From an uncultured Prevotella sp. (lineage in GTDB: Bacteria > Bacteroidota > Bacteroidia > Bacteroidales > Bacteroidaceae), in contig CAMVSV010000007.1 of NCBI GenBank assembly GCA_947170265.1, positions 21,300 to 85,299 on the forward strand: a stretch of 64,000 nucleotides of DNA, written 5' to 3'. Below are positions 1 through 8,715 of the stretch, piece by piece; positions within the stretch are counted from its first letter, which is position 1; each line of letters begins with the position of its first letter. Below the pieces are notes generated by a model. That model was not told the DNA's origin, did no database searches, and saw only the letters and a list, made by a program, of their open reading frames with translations. The translations under genes were made by a program, and so were the position numbers.

Positions 1-1
1 G

Positions 2-697
2 GCAATAGCAGTGGGAGTGCTGCTGGTGAAATACCGCGAAGATACCATGAAATGGCTCACCATTGTCATAGGACTGTTGTTCTTTCTCTCGGGAGCCATC
101 ACCCTGATAGTTTACTACTACGAGCGTCAGCGACTGCAACGGTATACAAACGACATCACCGAAGATGACTTCAGCCATGACAGCTACCCATCGGACGACG
201 GCATTGAGGATGCCGTAATAGTGGAAGACGACAGCGACGACAGCACTGCCACACAAGCCAGTACGGAAAAGCAGCAGGACATTTCGGCACAGACGGCTGC
301 GAAGCGTAAACCCATGTTCCCCTTTGCGGGTCTTGGCAGCACCATACTCGGAGTGATACTCGCCGTGATGCCCGTAGATTTCATCATTGGTGTGACCTAT
401 GTGCTGGCAGCACTGCTCATCATCGGAGCCATACAACAGATTGTGAGTCTACTCCTGGCACGCCGCTTCGCATCCATACCATTGCTTTTCTGGTTCTTCC
501 CCGTGGTCACCCTCGTAGTGGGCATACTCGTGGTGGCACACCCCATGGACACCGCCACGCTACCGCTGAAGGTCATAGGTTGGGCTATGATGTTCTACGG
601 TGTGGTGGAATGTATCAATACTGTGAAAATTCACCTTGCAAGGAAAAAATACATTGAAGCCCAAAAGGCAAAGATAGTAAAGGGACAGCTTCTGTAA
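2..697 (+). CDS. DUF308/HdeD-like multi-pass membrane protein, 5' end outside window
   Basis: The reading frame is open to the left edge, and the first possible start inside the window (GTG at 11) falls within what looks like a membrane segment, so the N-terminus is probably missing. The visible part has a membrane helix (about residues 14-38), a hydrophilic, very acidic stretch rich in Asp, Glu and Ser (about 45-90), then four hydrophobic segments between about 100 and 205. Paired hydrophobic segments with small residues and a charged loop are typical of the DUF308/HdeD family of inner-membrane proteins. HdeD is linked to acid resistance in enterobacteria, but no such role can be inferred here. 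The family assignment rests on overall pattern only. Confidence 0.6.
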   Translation, partial: AIAVGVLLVKYREDTMKWLTIVIGLLFFLSGAITLIVYYYERQRLQRYTNDITEDDFSHDSYPSDDGIEDAVIVEDDSDDSTATQASTEKQQDISAQTAAKRKPMFPFAGLGSTILGVILAVMPVDFIIGVTYVLAALLIIGAIQQIVSLLLARRFASIPLLFWFFPVVTLVVGILVVAHPMDTATLPLKVIGWAMMFYGVVECINTVKIHLARKKYIEAQKAKIVKGQLL

Positions 698-790
698 GAA
701 TAGTTTTTTTTGAAGGATGGGAAAGCCACAAAGCCACTGTCATCAAGCGGTTTTCATTGTTTCCCACTCATGTCTTCGCAGTATGGGCTC

Positions 791-878
791 AGTATTGTAC
801 GGAGAATACTCCAGTATCGTGCCCAAAATACTCGAGTATTGAGCCCAAAATACTCGAGTATTGTACGAAGAATACTGG
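791..878. repeat. Four tandem 22-bp palindromic repeats (AGTATT...AATACT)
   Basis: Units start at 791, 813, 835 and 857. Each begins AGTAT and ends with AATACT plus two bases, so neighbouring units make near-perfect palindromes such as AATACTCGAGTATT at the junctions. Middle bases alternate between GTACGGAG-type and GCCCAAA-type sequence. The array lies between the DUF308-like gene and udk, which converge here. Weak ORFs cross it on both strands but read as repeat, not protein. Confidence 0.85.
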
Positions 879-958
879 CGCAGTGTAGCAACAGTATAAA
901 AAAAAGAAAAAGTAGTGAGGTCAGAAAGGCGCTGTTTCTGCAAAAGACAAGGTCTTCG

Positions 959-1579
959 TCATTCCACCGGCACGAGTCCCTCTATATACTTGCATAGAAT
1001 TGCTATGCCGCGTTTGTTCTCGCCTCCCTGTGGTATTATGAGGTCGGCATAGCGCTTTGTTGGCTCGATGAACTGCTCGTGCATGGGTTTGAGCACATTG
1101 AGATAGCGTTCAACCACCATCGACACCGTTCGTCCACGGTCGATGGTGTCACGCTGTATGTTGCGTATGAGACGCTCATCAGGGTCGGTGTCCACAAAAA
1201 TCTTCAGGTCCATGAGGTCGCGCAGCTTCTTGTTGATGAGGGTCATGATACCTTCTATTATTATCACGGGCTTTGGTTCCACATGTATGGTCTCCGGTAG
1301 CCGGTTGCTGAGTATATAGGAATAGGTAGGCTGCTCAATGGGGTGACCGTTGCGCAGCTCGTTTACTTGCTTCTGCAAGAGCTTCCAGTCGAAGGCATCG
1401 GGATGGTCGAAGTTTATTGCCTTGCGTTCCTCATCGGTGAGCTCAGTGGTGTCGTTGTAGTAGGAGTCGAGTGGCACCACTGCCACATAGTGTGGAGGCA
1501 ATGCTTCCACTATTTTCTTCACCACGGTGGTCTTTCCCGAGCCGGTTCCTCCGGCTATTCCTATAATCGTTGTCTTCAT
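959..1579 (-). CDS. udk: Uridine kinase
   Basis: This 206-residue protein phosphorylates uridine and cytidine to their monophosphates in the cytoplasmic pyrimidine salvage pathway. The P-loop GGTGSGKTT (residues 10-18) is intact, followed by the family's PLDSYYND region and the FDHPDAFDW motif (about residues 54-66), which identifies uridine kinases among P-loop kinases. Length is normal for the family. The gene lies 36 bp downstream of a secreted exonuclease/phosphatase-family gene on the same strand and is probably co-transcribed. That pairing would fit recovery of nucleosides released by nucleic acid breakdown, which is an inference from context. Confidence 0.93.
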   Translation of the reverse strand: MKTTIIGIAGGTGSGKTTVVKKIVEALPPHYVAVVPLDSYYNDTTELTDEERKAINFDHPDAFDWKLLQKQVNELRNGHPIEQPTYSYILSNRLPETIHVEPKPVIIIEGIMTLINKKLRDLMDLKIFVDTDPDERLIRNIQRDTIDRGRTVSMVVERYLNVLKPMHEQFIEPTKRYADLIIPQGGENKRGIAILCKYIEGLVPVE

Positions 1580-1615
1580 GGGGGATTGGATATTGATGGG
1601 TGGTTATTGGTTCTA

Positions 1616-2665
1616 TTACTGGATTTTCTCCTTTACGAGGTATACGCACACTGGAAGGTGGTCGCTATAGCCGTCGAGCCACACGCCGCCAGCATGGGTT
1701 CGCTTCGGGTTTCCCTTGTAGCGTCCGGTGGTCTGGAAGAGATAGTCGCGGCGGAATATCTCGTTTTTCCAGAATTTCAGTGTGGAATAGTCTTTCACCT
1801 TATTGGTATTGAGGAGGTTTGGAGACAGTATTATCTGGTCAAACAAGTTCCATTTGCCGTCATACTTCAGTGTTCCGGTGTGTTGCTTCACAAGAGTGTT
1901 ATACCAGGGATTATACATGTCGCCCTCACCCACGAGCTCTACCTCTTCCTTTGCACCGAGCACCTCGTACATGCTTTTGTTTATCGGGTCGTCGTTCATG
2001 TCGCCCATGACAAACACCTTGCATTGCGGGTCGTCGGCAAGCAGCGAGTCTTTCAAGGCTTTTATCTGACGGGCACCGAGCTCGCGATAGTATGACCCGC
2101 GGAAACGGCTGGGCAGGTGGCACACCACGGCGGTGACATGCTCGCCGGCGAGAGTGCCGCTCACGGTGAGGAAGCCACGGGTGAGCTTGGCGGTATCTTT
2201 CTCTTCCTCATAGACATAGGGCACGAGCTTAGTGTCGCGCACCTTGAAGAGCGAGGGATTATAGAGCAGTCCGCAGTCCACACCTCGTTTGTCGGGTCCC
2301 TCTATGTGACAGAACTGGAAGTTACGGCTCTTGAGCTCCGGCTCATTGCACAGGTCGGCAAGGCACCGGGCGTTCTCCACCTCTGCCACGCCTATGAAGG
2401 CACACCCAATGTTGGGCAACTTGTCGGTGCCCAGCTCCGAGAGCACCGTGGCAAGGTTGTGAAGTTTGTGAGAGTATTTGAGTTCGTTCCACTTGTTACC
2501 TCCGTCGGGAAGATACTCATGGTCGTCTTTTCCTTCATCGTGCTCGGTATCGAATAGGTTCTCAAGATTGTAGAAGCCCACAGCATATACGGAGAACGAC
2601 CGCTGTGCATTGGCGGCTTGGCAGGCAAACAGCACCACTGTGAGCATGAACAGGAGTTTTTTCAT
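1616..2665 (-). CDS. Secreted endonuclease/exonuclease/phosphatase-family protein
   Basis: The start MKKLLFMLTVVLFACQAANA was chosen because it gives a clean signal peptide cleaved near residue 20; the frame extends further upstream but without one. The mature protein has the metal-dependent EEP fold signature: FYNLENLFD (31-39), the catalytic-acid region GVAEVEN (about 92-98), VMGDMNDDP near residue 250, and YSDHLPV near the C-terminus. The family hydrolyses phosphodiester or phosphomonoester bonds in DNA, RNA or lipids. The signal peptide points to the periplasm or outside the cell. It is divergent from a TonB receptor/lipoprotein operon and upstream of udk, so nucleic acid is a plausible substrate. 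Specificity cannot be read from the sequence. Confidence 0.85.
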   Translation of the reverse strand: MKKLLFMLTVVLFACQAANAQRSFSVYAVGFYNLENLFDTEHDEGKDDHEYLPDGGNKWNELKYSHKLHNLATVLSELGTDKLPNIGCAFIGVAEVENARCLADLCNEPELKSRNFQFCHIEGPDKRGVDCGLLYNPSLFKVRDTKLVPYVYEEEKDTAKLTRGFLTVSGTLAGEHVTAVVCHLPSRFRGSYYRELGARQIKALKDSLLADDPQCKVFVMGDMNDDPINKSMYEVLGAKEEVELVGEGDMYNPWYNTLVKQHTGTLKYDGKWNLFDQIILSPNLLNTNKVKDYSTLKFWKNEIFRRDYLFQTTGRYKGNPKRTHAGGVWLDGYSDHLPVCVYLVKEKIQ

Positions 2666-2784
2666 CGTTATAAGGTTTAACAGGTTTTGGTTTTCATTTG
2701 CAAATATCGTTATTTTTATCGGAATTTGTTGCATCAACGGTGAAAAATTATATAAAAACATTGGCTTTTCTAAAATATTATTCG

Positions 2785-2792
2785 TTACTTTG
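2785..2792 (+). promoter_or_regulatory. Promoter -7 box of the TonB receptor operon
   Basis: TTACTTTG followed by C lies 33 bp before the start codon and matches the Bacteroidota -7 consensus TAnnTTTG except at the second base. A TTGG at 2761 is a weak -33 candidate, 20 bp upstream. The leader after it is AT-rich. Confidence 0.5.
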
Positions 2793-2824
2793 CAGAAAAT
2801 CTTAAACAATTTATTAACAATACT

Positions 2825-5419
2825 ATGATGCAGACAAAGCTGAAACTTGCCGTGTTGGCCCTATGCTGCTCACCGATGACTTTTGCACAAACACCTCAAA
2901 ACAACGCTACCATGCAAGAGCAGGCAGACAAACCGGTGGACGAATCGGCCTTCACATTCACAGAAGCACAGTTGGATGAAGACGAAAACATGTCGCAAAA
3001 CGTGACTATTGTCGGCTCCAACAACAATGCCTATGCCAGCAGAATAGGCTTTCTATTCTCACCCATGCGCTTCCGCTACAGGGCATTAAACCAGAGATAC
3101 AACGAAGTATATGTCAACGGCACGCCAATGAACGACATGGAAAACGGACAGTTCTCGTTTTCTGCCGTCGTGGGCGGACTCAACCATCAGACACGAGGCT
3201 ACGAAACCTCACTGCCCTTCGAAGACAACACTTTCGCCATGTCGGGACTGGCGGGTTCGCAGAACTACAACTTCCGACCGGCAGCCATGTCAACAGGGCA
3301 CCGCCTCACCCTGAGCGCAGCCAACCGCAGCTATGTGGCACGAGGCATCTACTCCTACAACTCCGGACTCAACGCCAAAGGCTGGGCATTCTCTGCCGGC
3401 GTGGGCTATCGATGGGCTAAGGAAGGCTATGTGGAAGGCACTTTCTACAACTCCTTGTCCTACTTCCTCGGCGTTCAGAAGGTGACACGCGACGGACACC
3501 ACTCCATAGCACTCACCACATGGGGAAGTCCCACCGAGCGCGGACAGCAGATTGCCTCCACCGACGAGATGTACTGGATTGCCAACGACCGACAGTACAA
3601 CGCCAACTGGGGATGGCAAGACGGCAAGAAACGCAACTCAAGGGTTGTTACCAACTTCACGCCAAGCGCCATACTGACATGGGACTGGAACATTGACAAC
3701 ACCACCAAGCTCACAACCTCGCTCTTCGGGCAGTATGGAATGGACAAACGCACCCGTCTGAACTACAACAACAGCGACAATCCTCGCCCTGACTACTACA
3801 AGATGATGCCCAGCAACTTCTACGACGTGTGGGGAGGAACAGAACGCTACCAGACCGCACAAAACAGGGAAGACTGGAACACCGCCTATGAATACCTCTC
3901 ATCAGAGAAAGCACACCGGCAAATTGACTGGAACAGGCTCTATGAGGCCAACCGTGTGGCAGCATCGCAAGGTGCCGACGCAATGTACTACCTCCAGGCA
4001 CGACGACTCGACCACCTGCGACTGTCGCTTGCCTCCACCCTCAACAAACAACTCGGAAAGAACAAGACCATGCACCTCGGCATAGTGGGAGCCACCAACC
4101 GTGCACGCCACTACCAGACCATGGAAGACTTGCTCGGAGCAACGAGTTTCCACAACGTCAACAACTACGCCATCGGACGATATGCACAAACCGACAACAG
4201 GGTGCAGTACGACTTGAATAACCCCGACAAGGCCGTGGAAGAAGGCGACGTGTTCGGATATGACTACAAGATTCTCGTGAACAAGGCACATCTCTGGAGT
4301 AGCTATGTGGAAAACATCGGGTCACTCCACTACATGCTTTCCGGACGATTGGGATATACCGACATGCAACGCGACGGAAAGATGCGCAACGGTATGGCTC
4401 CCGACAACTCCTACGGCAAAGGCGACAAGGCAAAGTTCGTTGACGGAGGAATGAAGTTTGGCTCATCGCTCAACCTGGGAGGCGGCAACACCATCACACT
4501 CGGCATTGGCTACGAGCACCGTGCACCACAGTCGCGCGATGCCTTCGTGGCACCCGAGGTCAACAACGACTTTGTAAGCGAGCTCAAAAACGAACATGTG
4601 TTCAGCAGCGAGATTGGCTACATGCTCCAGACCACAAGGCTACATGCAAACATCAACGCCTACTACAGCCGCATGACACACATATCAGAGTGGCAGAACT
4701 TCTACGACGACGATGCCAACAGCTTCACCTATGTGAGCATGAACGGCATAAAGAAACACTACTATGGCATAGAAGCCGGCGTGAAAGTGAAGGTGTTCGA
4801 CTTCCTCGACGCCAAGCTCATAGGCACATTGAGCGAAGCCAAGAACATAAACAATGCCAATGTGTGGTATATGAGTTCGCAAACAGGAACATTCAACGAC
4901 AACGTGCCCAACCACGAAACAGAAACAGTATATAATAAAGGTATGCACGAGGCTGGCACACCACTCACGGCAGTGTCGCTCGGACTGAGCTTCCACAAGA
5001 ACGGATGGTTCATCGACCTCAACTGCAACTACTACGACCGCATCTACCTGAGCTACTCACCAGCCTACCGCTATGCCGAGACTCTCAAGAACCGTCAGGA
5101 AGTGTTTGGCGACGTGTATGACGTGGACGGAGAGATACGCCATGATGCCGTGGCACAAACCAAAGGCAAAGGCGGCTTCATGCTCGACGGAAGCATAGGC
5201 AAGAGCCTGTATCTGCGCCATGGTCACCGTCTGTCAATAAACCTCATGGTCACCAACATCCTCAACAACGAGAAGCTGTGCACCGGAGGATATGAGCAGA
5301 GCCGCTCAAGCTACTCCGCCACAAGCCTCAACGAACGAACATACAAGTTCGACCGAAACCCAATGAAGTTCTATGCCTTCGGAACCAACGGTATGCTCAA
5401 CGTCACTTATAATTTCTAA
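2825..5419 (+). CDS. TonB-dependent outer membrane receptor
   Basis: The 864-residue product has a signal peptide ending in CCSPMTFAQ, a short acidic linker, a plug-like region (about 55-170, with the motif VYVNGTPMNDMENG) and a long series of alternating beta strands. It ends in an aromatic residue (VTYNF), as outer membrane beta-barrels do. It lacks the N-terminal carboxypeptidase-like domain seen in many SusC proteins. Such receptors take up ligands across the outer membrane using TonB energy. Two lipoprotein genes with OB-fold-type domains follow closely (18 and 24 bp gaps), and a secreted EEP-family enzyme gene is divergent. The ligand is unknown; nucleic acid fragments are an inference from context. 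The ATG at 2828 is an alternative start. Confidence 0.85.
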   Translation: MMQTKLKLAVLALCCSPMTFAQTPQNNATMQEQADKPVDESAFTFTEAQLDEDENMSQNVTIVGSNNNAYASRIGFLFSPMRFRYRALNQRYNEVYVNGTPMNDMENGQFSFSAVVGGLNHQTRGYETSLPFEDNTFAMSGLAGSQNYNFRPAAMSTGHRLTLSAANRSYVARGIYSYNSGLNAKGWAFSAGVGYRWAKEGYVEGTFYNSLSYFLGVQKVTRDGHHSIALTTWGSPTERGQQIASTDEMYWIANDRQYNANWGWQDGKKRNSRVVTNFTPSAILTWDWNIDNTTKLTTSLFGQYGMDKRTRLNYNNSDNPRPDYYKMMPSNFYDVWGGTERYQTAQNREDWNTAYEYLSSEKAHRQIDWNRLYEANRVAASQGADAMYYLQARRLDHLRLSLASTLNKQLGKNKTMHLGIVGATNRARHYQTMEDLLGATSFHNVNNYAIGRYAQTDNRVQYDLNNPDKAVEEGDVFGYDYKILVNKAHLWSSYVENIGSLHYMLSGRLGYTDMQRDGKMRNGMAPDNSYGKGDKAKFVDGGMKFGSSLNLGGGNTITLGIGYEHRAPQSRDAFVAPEVNNDFVSELKNEHVFSSEIGYMLQTTRLHANINAYYSRMTHISEWQNFYDDDANSFTYVSMNGIKKHYYGIEAGVKVKVFDFLDAKLIGTLSEAKNINNANVWYMSSQTGTFNDNVPNHETETVYNKGMHEAGTPLTAVSLGLSFHKNGWFIDLNCNYYDRIYLSYSPAYRYAETLKNRQEVFGDVYDVDGEIRHDAVAQTKGKGGFMLDGSIGKSLYLRHGHRLSINLMVTNILNNEKLCTGGYEQSRSSYSATSLNERTYKFDRNPMKFYAFGTNGMLNVTYNF

Positions 5420-5437
5420 ACAACCCCAGATACGACT

Positions 5438-6301
5438 ATGAAAAAACTTATATATATATCAATAGCCATGGCATGCTGCCTCAGCACAGGGTGCATGAAC
5501 GACGACTGGGACACACCAACCGACCCGGTGACCATTGGCAACAACGACATCACCGAAGACAACATCGTGAGCATAGCACAGCTGAAGAGCAGCAACAGCA
5601 CGGTGGTGTTCAGCAGCACTGATACCTACACACAGTTCACCGAAGACATAAAGATAAAGGGACGCGTCACGGGCAACGACGTGGGAGGCAACGTATACAG
5701 CGAGGTTGCCATCGACGACGGCACTGGAGCCATCCTCGTATGTATCTCCGAAGGCGGACTCTTCTCCTACCTCCCATTAGGTCAGGAGATACTCATAAGC
5801 CTCAAGGACCTGTATATAGGCGGCTATGGACAACAGCCCGAGATAGGCACACCCTATGTCAACAAGAACGAACGCTCATACATCAGCCGCATGAACCGCA
5901 TGCTATGGCAGCAGCACTTCAAGCTCATTGGCACTCCAGACCCGACGAAGGTCATTGCCGAAGAGTTTGACAAAAGCAAGGTGAAGAACGAAAACTACCT
6001 GCGCGCAAATGCCGGCAAGCTCATGACAATAAAGAACGTCACATTCAAGAAAGGCGACGGCACCACAACCTTCGCACCCGAAGAAGAGAAAGATGCAGGC
6101 AACAGCGTGAACCGCGGACTGAAGGGCATAGACGATGCAAGTCTCGTGGTGCGCACCAGCACCTATGCCGACTTTGCCGGCGATGCCCTACCCACCACGC
6201 CTGTCAACCTCACAGGCATCTTCACACGCTACAAGAACACATGGCAGATACTACTGCGCACAGCTGACGACATTCAGCCAGCCGACAACCCACAACAGTA
6301 A
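5438..6301 (+). CDS. DUF5689-type surface lipoprotein
   Basis: The N-terminus is a lipoprotein signal with lipobox LSTGC (Cys19), followed by acidic residues of the kind that direct Bacteroidota lipoproteins to the cell surface. The mature part begins with the stretch ITEDNIVSIAQLKSS. It continues with a beta-rich region containing IKIKGRVTGNDVGGNVYSE and an AILVCI strand, which is the pattern of the OB-fold-like DUF5689 domain. The rest (about 140-287) has no domain I recognise. It is the middle gene of the receptor operon, 18 bp after the TonB receptor, so it probably acts with that receptor in ligand capture. The OB-fold type suggests nucleic acid or oligosaccharide binding, which is inference. 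Confidence 0.75.
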   Translation: MKKLIYISIAMACCLSTGCMNDDWDTPTDPVTIGNNDITEDNIVSIAQLKSSNSTVVFSSTDTYTQFTEDIKIKGRVTGNDVGGNVYSEVAIDDGTGAILVCISEGGLFSYLPLGQEILISLKDLYIGGYGQQPEIGTPYVNKNERSYISRMNRMLWQQHFKLIGTPDPTKVIAEEFDKSKVKNENYLRANAGKLMTIKNVTFKKGDGTTTFAPEEEKDAGNSVNRGLKGIDDASLVVRTSTYADFAGDALPTTPVNLTGIFTRYKNTWQILLRTADDIQPADNPQQ

Positions 6302-6325
6302 AAACAACAAAAAACATATAACGAC

Positions 6326-8185
6326 ATGAAAAAGTTAGTATATTCAATAATGGCACTGGCTATGACTGCCATGACATTCACCAGTTGCGAGGACGTGCCC
6401 ATGCCCTACAACGACCCGAACAACTACCAAGACCCCGAAGAAATACTCCCCGAAGGTACATACATGGAAGAATCCTTCTCAAAAGACTTCGGAGCTTTCC
6501 AGGTAAAGACAATAAAAGGCACACCGTGGATCATAAGCTACAGCACTGCCACGGCAACAGGCTACAACTCGTCTGACAAGACAAACACCGAGTCGGAGAG
6601 TTATCTCGTATCACCGGAAATCGACCTCACCGGTGCCACCGAAGCCTATCTCACCTTTGAATATATACTAAGGTATGTATCCAACGACGGAGAAAACAGC
6701 GTGCTCATTACCGACGAGTACAACGGCGACCCGGAAACCACCGACTGGGAAGACATCACAGGAGAGCTCACCGAAGGCTCCGACTGGAACACCTTCGCCA
6801 CCTATGCCCGACAGATTGACCGAAAATATCTCGGCAAGAGCATACGCGTGGCTCTCTACTATAACGCCTCAGCCAATGGCTCACGCACATGGGAAGTGAA
6901 GAACATAGCCATTCGCGAAGGTAAAGCCGAAGAAGCCGGCAACGACGACCCCATTGCTCCCACCGAGGGAAAAGGATCCGGCACCAAGGAAGACCCATAC
7001 AACGTTGCAGCAGCACTGAGCGTGATCGAGCAGACGGGCGAGAAAGCCACTGGCGAGGTATATGTGAAGGGTGTCGTTTCTGAGATAGAGGCCATAGAGA
7101 CAGAGTTCGGCAATGCCACATACTACATCTCCGACGATGGTGCCACAGGCAAGCAGCTCTACATCTACCGCAGCTCGGGATTAGGTGGCGAGAGCATCAA
7201 GAAAGACGACTACCTGAAAAAGAAAGACGAAGTGATAGTATGCGGAAAGCTCGTGAACTTCAAGGGCAACACACCCGAGATGACACAGGGCGGATACATA
7301 TACTCGCTCAACGGCAAGGAAGCCGCAAAAGACGAGCCCCAGGACATCACCGGAGAGAGCAAGGGCAACGGCACCAAGGCATCACCCTACAACGTGCCCG
7401 CAGCACTGCGCTTCATACAGACACTCGGAAGCAGCGAGAGCAGCGAGGTGTATGTGGAAGGCATCATCTCAAAGATCGACGACGTGGAAACCAAGGAATA
7501 TGGCAATGCCACCTTCTACATTTCGGAAGACGGCAATACAAGCTCATCGCAGCTGCAGATTTTCCGCGCAAAGTATCTCGAGAACAAGCAGTTCACCTCT
7601 GCCTCGCAAATAAAGAAAGGCGACAAGGTGGTGGTCTACGGCAAACTCGTGAACTTCAAGGGCAACACACCCGAGATGACACAGGGCGGATACATATACT
7701 CGCTCAACGGCGAGACCAAGCCTAAACAGGAAGAGAAAGATACAGAAGACGGGAAAAAGGCCGGAACACTCGACGGCAAGGTTCTTACCGTGTATTCCTC
7801 TGACTTCGGTTTCAGCGGAACGACATACGTTGGCACCCTCACACTCGTTGACGGTACAACCATCTCCTTCTCGCAAAACGAAGGCAAAGACGCTCCCAAA
7901 TACATGAGCAGCGGCAAATACATAAGACTCAACTCCTACAACTCCATGACCATCAATGCCGGGAAAAAGACCATAAGCCGCGTAACCATCTTCTGTGTAG
8001 CAAACAACTCTGAAGTATACAACGCTGAAGGCGAAGTTGAAGTAAGCTCGGGAGACTCCAGCTTCCAGAACGACATTTACATCTACGGAATAGACGCCGG
8101 CACCTTGACCGCCACCAATGCCAACACAACCACAGGAGCACGCGGTCAGCTGCGCATATTGGGACTCGAGATAGTCTACCAATAA
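6326..8185 (+). CDS. Lipoprotein with anchor-J-like domain and two tandem OB-fold (DUF6359-like) domains
   Basis: A lipobox TSC places the lipidated Cys at residue 21. Residues about 48-200 resemble the beta-jellyroll 'choice-of-anchor J' type (SYLVSPEIDLTGA, FEYILRY). Two homologous domains follow (about 218-325 and 353-465), each starting PYNV.AAL and ending with the same VNFKGNTPEMTQGGYIYSLNG block, as in the DUF6359/YhcR OB-fold group. The C-terminal 130 residues are beta-rich and unassigned. OB-folds of this group occur in extracellular nucleases, where they are thought to bind nucleic acid. The gene ends the receptor operon, 24 bp after the DUF5689 gene. The two OB domains share a 66-bp identical DNA segment. 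Confidence 0.75.
   Translation: MKKLVYSIMALAMTAMTFTSCEDVPMPYNDPNNYQDPEEILPEGTYMEESFSKDFGAFQVKTIKGTPWIISYSTATATGYNSSDKTNTESESYLVSPEIDLTGATEAYLTFEYILRYVSNDGENSVLITDEYNGDPETTDWEDITGELTEGSDWNTFATYARQIDRKYLGKSIRVALYYNASANGSRTWEVKNIAIREGKAEEAGNDDPIAPTEGKGSGTKEDPYNVAAALSVIEQTGEKATGEVYVKGVVSEIEAIETEFGNATYYISDDGATGKQLYIYRSSGLGGESIKKDDYLKKKDEVIVCGKLVNFKGNTPEMTQGGYIYSLNGKEAAKDEPQDITGESKGNGTKASPYNVPAALRFIQTLGSSESSEVYVEGIISKIDDVETKEYGNATFYISEDGNTSSSQLQIFRAKYLENKQFTSASQIKKGDKVVVYGKLVNFKGNTPEMTQGGYIYSLNGETKPKQEEKDTEDGKKAGTLDGKVLTVYSSDFGFSGTTYVGTLTLVDGTTISFSQNEGKDAPKYMSSGKYIRLNSYNSMTINAGKKTISRVTIFCVANNSEVYNAEGEVEVSSGDSSFQNDIYIYGIDAGTLTATNANTTTGARGQLRILGLEIVYQ
7250..7711 (+). repeat. Two identical 66-bp direct repeats inside the OB-fold lipoprotein gene
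   Basis: Bases 7250-7315 and 7646-7711 are identical, both starting CTCGTGAACTTCAAGGG and ending CTCAACGGC. They encode the C-terminal strand block of each OB domain. They are 396 bp apart, exactly 132 codons, so recombination between them would keep the frame and remove one domain. Confidence 0.85.
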
Positions 8186-8190
8186 GAGCC

Positions 8191-8205
8191 GGTAACGTCG
8201 TTACC
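8191..8205 (+). terminator. Short hairpin after the receptor operon
   Basis: GGTAACGTCGTTACC is a perfect inverted repeat (6-bp arms, 3-base loop) six bases after the stop codon. There is no T-run, so it may stabilise the transcript end rather than terminate. Confidence 0.35.
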
Positions 8206-8273
8206 CCACTGTCTTTCATGACTGTTCCAAGAACATAAAAGAACAGGCAGATGGAGAAAAACAATAAAAATAA

Positions 8274-8313
8274 TTTGGCAGGGTGCAGAATTCTTCGTAA
8301 TTTTGCACCCTGC
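8274..8313 (+). promoter_or_regulatory. L31 promoter overlapped by a 36-bp inverted repeat (candidate operator)
   Basis: TTTG at 8274-8277 and TAATTTTG at 8298-8305, 20 bp apart, make an excellent Bacteroidota promoter. Across it lies an inverted repeat with perfect 10-base arms, GCAGGGTGCA (8278-8287) and TGCACCCTGC (8304-8313), with inner AATT/AATT as well. It covers the spacer, the -7 box and the likely transcription start. No T-run follows, so a DNA operator is more likely than a terminator. Confidence 0.6.
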
Positions 8314-8361
8314 TAAGCGTATAAGCGAATTTACATTAATCAAATAAACATAATAAACGAA

Positions 8362-8613
8362 ATGAAAAAAGGTATTCACCCAGAAAACTATCGCCCCGTC
8401 GTATTCAAAGATATGTCCAACGGCGATATGTTCCTTACAAGGTCTACGGCTAAAACCAACGACACCGTGGAATTTGAAGGCGAAACTTACCCTGTGGTAA
8501 AAGTCGAAATCTCAAACACCTCTCACCCGTTCTACACTGGTAAGAGCACGCTCGTCGACACAGCTGGTCGCGTTGACCGCTTCATGAGCCGCTACGGTAA
8601 GCTGAAGAAATAA
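8362..8613 (+). CDS. rpmE2: 50S ribosomal protein L31, type B (zinc-independent)
   Basis: The 83-residue protein begins [19 protein letters not shown], the characteristic start of type B L31. It contains [20 protein letters not shown] near the C-terminus, as in the family. It has no CxxC zinc pair, so it is the zinc-free form. L31 bridges the ribosomal subunits at the central protuberance. In several bacteria the zinc-free form is made under zinc shortage and controlled by Zur, but in Bacteroidota it may be the normal form. It has its own strong promoter, overlapped by a long inverted repeat, which suggests it is regulated separately from the operon upstream. Confidence 0.95.
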   Translation: MKKGIHPENYRPVVFKDMSNGDMFLTRSTAKTNDTVEFEGETYPVVKVEISNTSHPFYTGKSTLVDTAGRVDRFMSRYGKLKK

Positions 8614-8715
8614 CACATATATCTTCATTACCCCAACACTAAGTGCTGTCTTGCGTAGTTGCATATGCGCCAGATAGCACTTTTTCTATTTATGAAACAC
8701 ACAAACACCACAACA

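Noticed and set aside
710..997. ORFs on both strands across the 22-bp array (95 and 66 residues)
   Set aside because: Their sequence is produced by the tandem repeat and low-complexity flanks, with no start context or domain; one overlaps the end of udk.
1343..2095. 250-residue plus-strand ORF opposite udk and the EEP gene
   Set aside because: It is the antisense frame of two clear genes and has no recognisable domain.
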